This document shows positions 55,477-63,540 of a DNA stretch of 64,000 bases, piece by piece. Position 1 is the stretch's first letter. Each line of letters opens with the position of its first letter. A program made the translations under genes and the position numbers. This DNA is from Bifidobacterium choladohabitans. GTDB taxonomy: Bacteria; Actinomycetota; Actinomycetes; Actinomycetales; Bifidobacteriaceae. The notes beneath the pieces are model-generated. The model saw nothing but the letters and a program-made list of their open reading frames with translations. It did not search any database and was not told where the DNA came from. The stretch lies in the NCBI RefSeq assembly GCF_016102005.1, contig NZ_JACFPL010000002.1:124001-188000 (forward strand). Reading direction: 5' to 3'.

Positions 55477-56717
55477 GCCAGTGTCCTCTTGTCACGGAAG
55501 TAGCGCCGGTACCGACGCCGGTAGATTGCGAACATGTGTCGGATCAGCAGCCAGCGCTTGAAGTTGCGGTCCTTGCCGTACTCCAGGGTGGTGCCCCAGT
55601 CCCCGCGGCGGATCATGGCCATGGCCTGTCGCTTGTCCTCGGAATCGGCGCAGTATTTGCGGAAGATGTCCTTGGGGATCTCCATCCAGAGGCGATGTCC
55701 CCGACCGAAGACGGTGCGTCCGTTGAAGGGGGTGTCCAGGACCAGGTCGTCCACGAAGTAGCGGGCCAGGTTGAAGCCGTTCAGGGTGACCACGTAGCTG
55801 CTGCGGCCCTGGCGCAGATTGATCTCGAAGAGTTTGTAGACGCCGTCGCGCGGGTCGTACTTCATGTCGAAGTTGGCAACCCCGCTGTACTTGATGTCCT
55901 CGAGGAAGGCCTTGATCCGGTCGAAGATGTCCTGGTTGTAGTCGGGGATGATGGCCGCGTAGTTGCCCACGGCCTCGGGCGCGGGATCCTCCAGCAGGGG
56001 ATGGCCCAGGAACATCATGCGCACCCGGTGGTGACGGTCCACGTAGGCGTTGAGCACCCTCATATTGTCATCGCCCCCGGGCACGAAGTCCTGGATGACC
56101 ATCTGCGAGGTGTACCCGGCCTGGTAGGACCTGCGGATCATGGTGTCCAGCTCATCCGGGTTGCTGAAGATGAAGGCCTTCTTCCGCCCGGGGAAGTCGA
56201 TGCCCAACCACTCGTCGCTGTCCGCGGGCTTCATGGCCACCGGGTAGTCGAAGGGCAGGTTGCGGTGGCGGCCGGCTTTGACGTCATCGGCATCCACCGA
56301 AATAGTCTTCGGATGGGGCAGGTCATAGCGGTCACAGAGTTCGTAGAAGGAGGATTTCAGCGAGAGGGACCGGTTCAGTTCCTTGTCGATGGCGTTGAAG
56401 ACGAATCGTTCTCGCAGGGGCTCGCCGAACTCGTCCAGCAGGTTGGCGTAGGTGTCCCCGCAGGGCAGCAGGAGCAGGGTGGACCCAGGGTGGTCCCGGT
56501 GATAGGCATCGGCCCAGTCGTTCAGGGTGGACACGAAGACCTCGGGATTGGTGAAGTCGTGGACCAGGTGCAGGTCCAGGATCCTGCTGTACTTGGTGGG
56601 GGAGAGCTGGTAGTGGCCGAATGCGGTGGAGACCAGGCCGTAGGCCTCGTGGAAGGCTCGCGCCATCCCGTAGGTGTTGATGTCGGTGCCCAGTATGACC
56701 GGTTGGAATTCTTTCAT
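55473..56717 (-). CDS. ATP-grasp ligase, probable D-aspartate ligase for peptidoglycan side chain
   Basis: About 414 residues, ATP-grasp superfamily. PVILGTDINTYGMARAFHEA opens the N-terminal domain; ELNRSLSLKSSFYELCDRYD, YPVAMKPADSDEWLGIDF, MVIQDFVPGGDDNMRVLNAY and FDMKYDPRDGVYKLFEINLR (Mg2+ and ATP ligands) follow in the order of D-aspartate ligases such as Aslfm of Enterococcus faecium. It is followed by an aspartate racemase with a 4-base overlap and preceded by a MurE-type ligase. It would attach beta-D-Asp to the Lys side chain of UDP-MurNAc-pentapeptide in the cytoplasm. Start at 56717 is chosen over 56738 because the conserved protein begins there. The substrate is inferred. Confidence 0.72.
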   Translation of the reverse strand: MKEFQPVILGTDINTYGMARAFHEAYGLVSTAFGHYQLSPTKYSRILDLHLVHDFTNPEVFVSTLNDWADAYHRDHPGSTLLLLPCGDTYANLLDEFGEPLRERFVFNAIDKELNRSLSLKSSFYELCDRYDLPHPKTISVDADDVKAGRHRNLPFDYPVAMKPADSDEWLGIDFPGRKKAFIFSNPDELDTMIRRSYQAGYTSQMVIQDFVPGGDDNMRVLNAYVDRHHRVRMMFLGHPLLEDPAPEAVGNYAAIIPDYNQDIFDRIKAFLEDIKYSGVANFDMKYDPRDGVYKLFEINLRQGRSSYVVTLNGFNLARYFVDDLVLDTPFNGRTVFGRGHRLWMEIPKDIFRKYCADSEDKRQAMAMIRRGDWGTTLEYGKDRNFKRWLLIRHMFAIYRRRYRRYFRDKRTLA

Positions 56718-56803
56718 GTTTCTGAAACCACCTACCATGTGCTCGTGCGCCCCACCCTGCAGCGGGGCATTCGGCTTTCCATCTTAGAAACCTGTCGGGA
56801 TCG

Positions 56804-58372
56804 TCAGACCTTGGCTGCGCCGGTGGCTCCCAGGTCGTAGCTTTTTGTGCCCAGCAGACGTGCCACCACGTGGTCGTCGCCCTCGTAGGGCACGTGGCGG
56901 CCTTTGTTCTTGAACCAGCGTTCCTCGCCCTTGCCGGTGACCAGAATGATCCGCAGACGATCCCCCGGCTGGCCTGGTTGGCCAAGACCCTGTTCGATGG
57001 CCTGGGTCCTGTCCAGCACCATGCTGGTCTTCAGGTTGGCGTTGGTGACGAAACTCAGCATCTCCTGGTCCACATGTTCCGAGCTTTCCTCGTTTTCGTC
57101 GTCAGCGGTCAGGATGAGCCGATCGATACGGTCCTGGGCTGCCTGGACGATGCCCTTTCGGCGGTCGATTCCCCTGCCGCCGGTTGCTCCGCAGACCAGG
57201 GTGATCTCAGGTTTGCGCTCGCCGTAGCGCTCATCCACAAAGTCCAGAAGGGCCTTCATAGAGGCGTAATTATGGGCGTAATCGACATAGACAATCCGGT
57301 TGTCGGCTTGGAAGCATTCCATCCTGCCTGCGATGCGGATCTTCTCCATGGCGTGGAGTGCATCGGCATCGGGTTCCAGCCCCAGCCGGTTCAGCATGGC
57401 AAAAGCGGCTATGGCGTTCAGGGCGTTGAAATCACCGGCTATGGACAGGCTGATCGGGGTCATGGGACCACTGGAGGGGCCGATCAGATAGTCGTTGCCC
57501 TTGCCTGGAGCCTTGCGAGCCACGAAGTCGGCCTCTTGTTGGCCGAATCCGAAGGTGGTCACTGGAATGCCGGCGGCTCTCGCATCCTGACGGATCAGGT
57601 CGGCCCTCTGGATGTCGGCTCCCATGACCAGCTGCCTGCTGTTGTAGGCTATGCGGCGCTTGCAGTAGAGGTAGTCCTCGAAGGTGGGGTGCTCCATGGG
57701 ACTGACGTGGTCCGGGGAGATGTTCAGGAAAGCACCCAGGTCAAAGGTCAGTCCATAGACACGATCCACCTTGTAGGCCTGGGAGGAGACCTCCATGACC
57801 AGGTAGCGCATGCCGTCATCCACTGCCTGGCGCATCATGCGGAAGAGGTCCAGCGACTCGGGCGTGGTCAGCTGGGATTCTACGTAATGGCGGCCGTCCA
57901 GGCAGTTGTCCACCGAGGAGAACAGGGCCGCCCGACCTCCGGAGAGTTCGCCCAGCATGGCGTGCAGGTAATAGGCGGTGGTGGTCTTGCCCTTGGTTCC
58001 GGTGATTCCCACCAGGGTAAGCTGGTTCTGGGGGTAGCCGTAGAAGGCGGCCGAGAGCAGGCTCATGGACTTGCGCACGTCATTGACGATGATTCCCGGG
58101 GCGCTGGTGTGAGCGGACAGGTCCTGCTGGGCCACGTAGGCCGCCGGACCTTCGGGACCACAGGCATCCATGTACTCGGGCAGGAAATGCCCCTTGCAGA
58201 AGAGCAGGCTGCCGGGTCCCGCCTGGCGGGTGTCGTAGGTGACGTCGGTGAAGGGCTTGAGCAAATGGTGATCCGCGGGCTGATCCAAGGTCCATCGATC
58301 ACCCTGAATTACCTCGCGCAGCTGATCGTGTTTGCGCAGCAGCTCCAGGGCCGAAGCCATCGTCAGCGCCAT
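56804..58372 (-). CDS. murE: MurE-type UDP-MurNAc-tripeptide synthetase (Lys/Orn-like)
   Basis: A 522-residue Mur ligase that adds the third residue to UDP-MurNAc-dipeptide. VTYDTRQAGPGSLLFCKGHF lies in the UDP-binding domain, GITGTKGKTTTAYYLHAML is the P-loop, MEVSSQAYKVDRVYGL and the Mg2+ site follow, and VYVDYAHNYASM starts the C-terminal domain. Where diaminopimelate-specific enzymes have DNPR this one has ADDENEE, so it probably takes Lys or Orn, as expected for bifidobacteria. GAGGAGG precedes the start. It heads a likely operon with the ATP-grasp ligase and racemase. Confidence 0.85.
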   Translation of the reverse strand: MALTMASALELLRKHDQLREVIQGDRWTLDQPADHHLLKPFTDVTYDTRQAGPGSLLFCKGHFLPEYMDACGPEGPAAYVAQQDLSAHTSAPGIIVNDVRKSMSLLSAAFYGYPQNQLTLVGITGTKGKTTTAYYLHAMLGELSGGRAALFSSVDNCLDGRHYVESQLTTPESLDLFRMMRQAVDDGMRYLVMEVSSQAYKVDRVYGLTFDLGAFLNISPDHVSPMEHPTFEDYLYCKRRIAYNSRQLVMGADIQRADLIRQDARAAGIPVTTFGFGQQEADFVARKAPGKGNDYLIGPSSGPMTPISLSIAGDFNALNAIAAFAMLNRLGLEPDADALHAMEKIRIAGRMECFQADNRIVYVDYAHNYASMKALLDFVDERYGERKPEITLVCGATGGRGIDRRKGIVQAAQDRIDRLILTADDENEESSEHVDQEMLSFVTNANLKTSMVLDRTQAIEQGLGQPGQPGDRLRIILVTGKGEERWFKNKGRHVPYEGDDHVVARLLGTKSYDLGATGAAKV

Positions 58373-58549
58373 GCCGTCTTCCTCCTCGTCTGATGGGATT
58401 CTTTCAGCCCGACTGCAATCCGGTCAAGGCCAGGTCCAAGTCTATAGTCCCGGCCAGGCAGGCACAGAGGAGTCCTGCCACCCCTTGACCGAAAATATAC
58501 ATATGCCTCGGGTCCCATACAGGAAGTGACCGGGTCCGGTGATGAAGGC

Positions 58550-59308
58550 TCAGAGCCAGGAGTCGGTGACCGGGCGGCGGCCCTGGGAGATCAGGTGCTG
58601 GTTGAAATGTTCCCGCCACTTGGCCTGTGCCTGCCGCTGCCAGTCCATGAGGGAATCCATGGTGATCCGGGCCACCTGGGGGAAGAGGGTGGTCATGGGC
58701 TTGATCAGGTCCACGGCCGCCACCGTATCCGCCGTGGCATTGTGGAAGTTGCCATGGGGGATGACGCCGTAGTACTCGCTGGTCAGACCCAGGGTGCGGC
58801 GGCCGGACCGGTGGGAGATCTCCCTGTCCAGGACCAGAGGGTCCACCACCAGCAGATCGCCCTCGCTCAGGGGCTTGACCGAACCCGCGCACCAGCGGGC
58901 GATGTCTCCGTCCAGCATCTGCACGTCGAAGGGGGCGTTGTAGGCCAGCAGGGGAATGCGCTTGTCCTGGGCGCGGGCAATGAACCCGGCCATCTGTGCT
59001 GTGGCCTGCTCAGGCTCCATGCCTTCGGCGGCCAGCTGCTGATCGGTGAACCCGTTGACCCGACTGGCCCCCTTGCTGATATGCCGGTGCGGATTGACTA
59101 TCCAGGTGGCTACCGCATCCCCTGAGTAGCCCTTGGCCGGGTCGCGCAGAACCAGGCTGGCCGAAACAATGCCGTCCTTGCCCGGTCTGGTGCCCGTGGT
59201 CTCGGTGTCGAACCCCAGAAGCCAGGAGTCCCCCAGGCGTGTCGACCCCTCCTGCTGCGGGGCGGACGCAAGCGCCTGCTCCATGCTTGTGTGCTCGGTG
59301 TTTTCCAT
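58550..59308 (-). CDS. DnaQ-like 3'-5' exonuclease
   Basis: About 252 residues with the DEDDh exonuclease fold: LLGFDTETTGTRPGKDGIVS (ExoI with the first Asp and Glu), LAYNAPFDVQMLD (ExoII) and NATADTVAAVDLI (ExoIII region; here the expected H-x4-D is HNATADT). It resembles the epsilon subunit of DNA polymerase III, but in actinobacteria such stand-alone proteins may serve repair or RNA trimming. ATG 59308 follows GAGGAG. It is divergent from the ECF sigma gene with about 100 bases between. Confidence 0.85.
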   Translation of the reverse strand: MENTEHTSMEQALASAPQQEGSTRLGDSWLLGFDTETTGTRPGKDGIVSASLVLRDPAKGYSGDAVATWIVNPHRHISKGASRVNGFTDQQLAAEGMEPEQATAQMAGFIARAQDKRIPLLAYNAPFDVQMLDGDIARWCAGSVKPLSEGDLLVVDPLVLDREISHRSGRRTLGLTSEYYGVIPHGNFHNATADTVAAVDLIKPMTTLFPQVARITMDSLMDWQRQAQAKWREHFNQHLISQGRRPVTDSWL

Positions 59309-59405
59309 AAGCGATTTCTCCTCTGGCATTATGGTAACCGAGGAGCGACCTGCCCGCGACCGGGTCGGAACCGCAACGGGCGAGGGGGGATGGCACAATA
59401 GGGGT

Positions 59406-60080
59406 GTGGCAGATACCAGCGAACTCGAAAGCAGAAAACGTCAATTCGAGGCCCTGGCCATGCCTGCGGTGGATGTGCTTTACCGACAGGCCATGCGCCT
59501 GACCAACAACCCGGACGACGCCCAGGATCTGGTCCAGGACACTTTCGAACGCGGATTCAAGGCCTTCGACCGCTTCCAGCCCGGCAGCAACTTCGAGGCC
59601 TGGATGACCACCATCGAGCGCAATGCCTACTTCAACCAGTACCACAAGGCCAAGCGGCGCCCGCAGAGGGCCAACGACTCGACCGGCGAGTACAACGACT
59701 GGGACATCTATTCGGCCTCTGAACATGGGTCCGAGGGGCTCAAATCCGCCGAGCAGGAATACATGGAGACCTTCGCCCCCGAGGAGATCATGGCAGCCCT
59801 GAACCGGCTCAGTCCAGAACGCCGACGGGTCTTCATCGACGCCGCCATCGACGGCAAGAGCTATCAGCAGGTGGCCGATGAGGAGGGCATCAAGATCGGC
59901 ACGGTCATGAGCCGGCTGAACCGTGCGCGCTCGCAGCTACGCCAGGAGCTGGAGCGGTATGCCCAGGAGCGCGGCTACCAGCAGGGGCGCGGTGCTGCAG
60001 GCAAGCCCTCAGCGGAACAACATGGTGCCGGTGCTGCCAGGCCTAGTATAAAAAAAGAGATCAGCAGCAAGGGGCACTGA
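59406..60080 (+). CDS. ECF RNA polymerase sigma factor, SigH/SigR type
   Basis: A 224-residue group 4 sigma factor. Region 2 reads YRQAMRLTNNPDDAQDLVQD and TFERGFKAFDRFQPGSNFEA with the DDAQDLVQ motif, and region 4 has LSPERRRVFIDAAIDGKSYQ then QVADEEGIKIGTVMSRLNRA. That is the SigR/SigH pattern of actinobacterial disulfide-stress regulons. The open frame starts much earlier, but coding similarity begins with GTG 59406. A CACAAT six bases before this codon could make the mRNA leaderless. The C-terminus has a Gln/Gly-rich tail beyond region 4. A small Cys-rich protein follows and may be its anti-sigma factor. Confidence 0.88.
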   Translation: MADTSELESRKRQFEALAMPAVDVLYRQAMRLTNNPDDAQDLVQDTFERGFKAFDRFQPGSNFEAWMTTIERNAYFNQYHKAKRRPQRANDSTGEYNDWDIYSASEHGSEGLKSAEQEYMETFAPEEIMAALNRLSPERRRVFIDAAIDGKSYQQVADEEGIKIGTVMSRLNRARSQLRQELERYAQERGYQQGRGAAGKPSAEQHGAGAARPSIKKEISSKGH

Positions 60081-60119
60081 GGGCCCCCGAAGATCGGGTA
60101 TCAGGAAGCGGGCAGGAGC

Positions 60120-60407
60120 ATGGACGGACGCGTGGAGATGAGTCACTACGCCTACGATAACGGCGGCTCCGTCAGGGTGTCCCATACCAGCCTGCGCATC
60201 TACCAGGATGCCTCCTGCGTGGATCCCAACGACTGCTTTGATCCGGAATCCTGCTGCGACGAGCGGGAGCGCATGGTCATCGAGGAGCTGCGCCGGTATC
60301 TGCGTCCCGAATGCGCGCCGGACTGTCTGCTGGATCGGCTCAGGCACATGTTTGATCAGATGGATGAACTGGAGCAGGGGACACCGGATCGCGCCACGGA
60401 CAAGTAG
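60120..60407 (+). CDS. Small cysteine-rich protein, candidate anti-sigma factor
   Basis: 95 residues, 39 bases after the sigma gene and in the same direction. Six cysteines: Cys33, 39, 45, 46, 65 and 69, including DCFDPESCCDE and the pair in PECAPDC. Zinc-binding anti-sigma factors of the RsrA type are of this size and position and use a helical core with H-x3-C-x2-C; here the spacing differs (C-x3-C) and a His is not in place. Bifidobacteria lack mycothiol, so a divergent redox sensor would be plausible. Function is inferred from position and Cys content. Confidence 0.55.
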   Translation: MDGRVEMSHYAYDNGGSVRVSHTSLRIYQDASCVDPNDCFDPESCCDERERMVIEELRRYLRPECAPDCLLDRLRHMFDQMDELEQGTPDRATDK

Positions 60408-60530
60408 ATAACGCCAAGCAGGCCCGGTCGGCTTCTTGGTAGAGCAACGGTTCTGTCCGGCTGTCTCGGTAGTAGCAGGAACCAGGGTCATGCCTATGCA
60501 GCCATGGTTTTCTTTTTTATGTATATATGC

Positions 60531-60557
60531 AAAACCCCGGCACCGTTGGTGCCGGGG
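60531..60557 (-). terminator. Terminator of the bL37 gene
   Basis: A perfect 10-bp stem CCCCGGCACC/GGTGCCGGGG with a 3-base loop, followed on the reverse strand by TTTTGC, eight bases past the stop codon. Confidence 0.85.
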
Positions 60558-60564
60558 CAGACGA

Positions 60565-60639
60565 TCAGGTGTTCGGCCTCTTGCCGTGATTGGCGGCCTT
60601 CTTGCGGCGATCCCTGCGCTTGCGTCCGCGCATGCCCAT
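60565..60639 (-). CDS. Small ribosomal protein bL37
   Basis: A 24-residue very basic protein beginning MGMRGRKRRDRRKK and ending ANHGKRPNT. The RGRKxRDRxxxxANHGKRP pattern is that of bL37, the tiny large-subunit protein found in mycobacteria and other actinobacteria. It has AAAGGAG eight bases before the ATG and its own strong terminator, so it is a real gene although very short. It binds rRNA in the large subunit. Confidence 0.85.
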   Translation of the reverse strand: MGMRGRKRRDRRKKAANHGKRPNT

Positions 60640-60724
60640 GATTGGACTCCTTTGCTACTGATGAACCTATAAGCCTTGCCGATTATCGCACACCGGGCTG
60701 ACCTTTGTCGACCAGCCAGGCTGC

Positions 60725-61693
60725 TCAGACCTCTTGCGCCCGGTATCCCACCTGGGTGGTGTAGACGGCGGCAGGCTGCAGAATGACCAGGTTCCGACCA
60801 GTTCTGAAGGCGTTGGCATAGGCGGTCATGGGTTCCACGGCAACGCCGGCCGGACGCATGCCTGCGTCGAAGCCTGTCCCGGTGCAGACCTGCCAGGAGG
60901 TGATGGTTTCATCGCCCCAGAGCTGAATGCGGATGCCATCCGGCCGGGTGAACCAGGCCGAGCAGGTGCCGTCATCGTCCCGCTCCACATCGGTCCAGGC
61001 ATCGTCGAATTTCGCATCCTCGCCCAGCACAGGGCCCTGGCGCAGATCGGTCCGTCCCTGGACGGGTTCGGTGCCGGTGGGCAGCAGCCTGTCCGGATCG
61101 ACCACCACGTGGGTGCGGCAGGGGATGGACAGGGTGCAAGGGGCGTTGTCCTTCTGGATCTGGTCACCGACGCCCTGCTTGCCATTGGCCAGCCAGGGGT
61201 GGATGCCGAAGGCCCAGGGTGCGGCTTCGTCGCCCAGGTTCAGGGCCCGGGTGGTCATGGTCAGCCCCTGGTCGTCCAGGGTGTAGGTGACGGTGACCAC
61301 CACGTCGAAGGGGTATCCGCCCATGTCCGGTACCCGCCAGGAGAGGCTGACGGAGTCCTCGGTCAGGGCCTGCAGCCCCCAGTAGGCCCGGTAACCGTAG
61401 CCGTGGATGGCGGTGTTCCGGTCGTGCTCGTCGATGGGCAGGGTGTAGGTGTGGCCCTGGAAGTCGTAGGTGCCGTCCTCGATCCGGTTGGGGAAGGGGA
61501 CCAGCACGTTCCCGTTGCTGCAGGGTACGGTTCCATCCGGGTCGAATGAGGCCAGCAGGTCCTTTCCCCGGTATTTCAGGACGCGCAGGATGGCTCCCAG
61601 CTCGGTCACCACCGCCTCGTAATCCCCGTGACGGATGCTGTACTGCTGTCCTGTCCGGGGCACGGCCCCGCCCATCATCTCGTTCGTATGCAT
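60725..61693 (-). CDS. Aldose 1-epimerase family protein
   Basis: A 322-residue GalM-like protein that interconverts sugar anomers. NVLVPFPNRIEDGTY (substrate-binding Arg), NTAIHGYGY and WAFGIHPWL (catalytic His residues), DDAWTD and AVEPMTAYANAF (catalytic Glu) follow the family order. No signal peptide. The actual sugar is unknown. It is divergent from ispH. Confidence 0.85.
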   Translation of the reverse strand: MHTNEMMGGAVPRTGQQYSIRHGDYEAVVTELGAILRVLKYRGKDLLASFDPDGTVPCSNGNVLVPFPNRIEDGTYDFQGHTYTLPIDEHDRNTAIHGYGYRAYWGLQALTEDSVSLSWRVPDMGGYPFDVVVTVTYTLDDQGLTMTTRALNLGDEAAPWAFGIHPWLANGKQGVGDQIQKDNAPCTLSIPCRTHVVVDPDRLLPTGTEPVQGRTDLRQGPVLGEDAKFDDAWTDVERDDDGTCSAWFTRPDGIRIQLWGDETITSWQVCTGTGFDAGMRPAGVAVEPMTAYANAFRTGRNLVILQPAAVYTTQVGYRAQEV

Positions 61694-61865
61694 GCTCCCA
61701 CTTCCATAGTGCCGTTGATGCTTGGTACGTCACCATCCTAGCGCCTGGACGGTCTTGGCTTCTTGGTGAAAGAGTGGCGGATGGACTACCGGGGGCCGCT
61801 CCGGCTTTCTACCATGGACTTGCAGCGTCCGGGATTGTCCGGATTGACATCGATAAGGAGCGGCA

Positions 61866-62939
61866 GTGGCAGGATTTCGGACCACCGTGTGCGAACAGCC
61901 GACCCCGCAGGGGCATGGGCGGGTCATCCTGGCTGATCCACGCGGGTTCTGCGCGGGGGTGGACCGAGCCATCCAGACCGTGCAGACCATCCTGGATGCG
62001 GACAACCCCCACCAGGATCAGGGTCTGCCACCGGTCTATGTGCGCCGGCAGATAGTCCACAACCGGCATGTGGTCGAGGACCTGTCCCGGCGGGGGGCCG
62101 TCTTCGTGGACGAACTGGACCAGATTCCCGACCAGGCCGTCCGTGCCGGGGTGCCCGTGGTCTTCTCGGCCCATGGAATCGCCCCCTCGGTCGTCAAGGA
62201 GGCCCAGCGGCGGGGGATGCGCGTGGTCGATGCCTCATGCCCACTGGTCAGCAAGGTCCACCGGGAGGTCCAGCGCTTCGTTCGTGACGGCTACTCGATT
62301 ATCTACATAGGCCACCGTGGGCACGACGAGGCTGTGGGAGTCATGGGGGAGGCCCCGGACCGGGTTCACCTGGTCGAGCATGAGGCCGATATCGAGGCCC
62401 TGGACTTCGGGCCCGACACCCCGCTGGTCATGCTGACCCAGACCACTCTGAGCCTTGATGAGACCGCCGACCTGGCCGCGGCCCTGCGCCGACGCTTCCC
62501 CTGGATTCAGGAGCCACAGGGTTCAGACATCTGCTATGCCACCCAGAACAGGCAGCAGGCGGTCAAGCTGGTGGCCGGTCAGGCGGACTGCATGATTGTG
62601 GTGGGGTCGGCCAACTCCTCCAACTCGGTGCGCCTGGTCGAGGTGGCCCGTCAGGCCCTGGATACCCGGTTTCCCGGTCAGGGCGAGCAGAGGGCCCATC
62701 GGGTCGACGATGCCGGTGAGCTGGACCCGACCTGGCTGCAGGGCATGGACTCGGTAGGACTCACCTCGGGTGCCTCGGTTCCTGAAAACCTGGTTCAAGG
62801 GGTGCTGGAGACCCTGGCTGCCCGAGGGTTCACCCAGGTGACCCGGGCCCGGGCGGTCGACGAGCACATGCACTTCGTCCTGCCTGCCGCCCTGCGCCCC
62901 GCACGGGCATCCAGGAAGGTTCCACAGCCGCAGGGCTAG
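61866..62939 (+). CDS. ispH: 4-hydroxy-3-methylbut-2-enyl diphosphate reductase
   Basis: A 357-residue 4Fe-4S enzyme, the last step of the MEP isoprenoid pathway, giving IPP and DMAPP. The three cluster cysteines are in DPRGFCAGVDRAI, VDASCPLVSKVH and SDICYATQNRQQA; VLTQTTLS-type and GSANSSNSVRL motifs bind substrate. It begins with GTG five bases after AAGGAG. The C-terminal tail ends RASRKVPQPQG. Confidence 0.95.
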   Translation: MAGFRTTVCEQPTPQGHGRVILADPRGFCAGVDRAIQTVQTILDADNPHQDQGLPPVYVRRQIVHNRHVVEDLSRRGAVFVDELDQIPDQAVRAGVPVVFSAHGIAPSVVKEAQRRGMRVVDASCPLVSKVHREVQRFVRDGYSIIYIGHRGHDEAVGVMGEAPDRVHLVEHEADIEALDFGPDTPLVMLTQTTLSLDETADLAAALRRRFPWIQEPQGSDICYATQNRQQAVKLVAGQADCMIVVGSANSSNSVRLVEVARQALDTRFPGQGEQRAHRVDDAGELDPTWLQGMDSVGLTSGASVPENLVQGVLETLAARGFTQVTRARAVDEHMHFVLPAALRPARASRKVPQPQG

Positions 62940-62957
62940 ACCCCACGCTAAAATCTC

Positions 62958-63464
62958 TCAGTCGGTGGCCAGAGGGGCGGTCTTGGCCTTGAGAACGCGG
63001 ATCAGATCCCGAGGGTCCAGGCCCAGGCTGATGCCGCGCTTGCCGCCGGAGACCATGATGGTGTCGAATTCCAGGGCGCCCTGGTCCAACACGGTGATAT
63101 GTGCGGTGCGTTGGCCGAAGGGCGATATGCCGCCCAGGACGTACCCGCTCTCACGCTCGGCCTGGGCCTTGTCGGCCATGCGGGCCTTCTTGGCGCCCAC
63201 GGCCGCCGCCAGGTGCTTGAGGTTCAGGTGGCCGGTCACCGGCACAATGCCGATGACCCGCTCCTTGCCCGTGTCGGCCATCAGGGTCTTGTAGACCGTG
63301 CGCGGGTCCAGGCCCAGCTTTTTGGCTGCCTCGATACCGTACCCCTGGTCCATGTGGTCCGCGTTGTGATGATACTCGTGGATGGTGAAAGGAACCCCCA
63401 GACGCTTCAGCTGGGCCATGGCCGGAGTCGAGGCATCCGAATCCGGCCGATTCTTCTTGCTCAT
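62958..63464 (-). CDS. ybaK: YbaK/EbsC-type Cys-tRNA(Pro) deacylase
   Basis: A 168-residue YbaK-domain protein that clears mischarged Cys from tRNA(Pro). IEAAKKLGLDPRTVYKTLMA, the Lys in YKTL, LNLKHLAAAVGAKKARMADK and GYVLGGISPFGQR are typical. Convergent with ispH. Confidence 0.88.
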   Translation of the reverse strand: MSKKNRPDSDASTPAMAQLKRLGVPFTIHEYHHNADHMDQGYGIEAAKKLGLDPRTVYKTLMADTGKERVIGIVPVTGHLNLKHLAAAVGAKKARMADKAQAERESGYVLGGISPFGQRTAHITVLDQGALEFDTIMVSGGKRGISLGLDPRDLIRVLKAKTAPLATD

Positions 63465-63540
63465 GACTCCATGCTAAGGTACTGACCGTTTAGGGAGGCT
63501 GAGGGGTGTCTTTGGCGCAATCGCGCGGAAAGGGTGGTCC

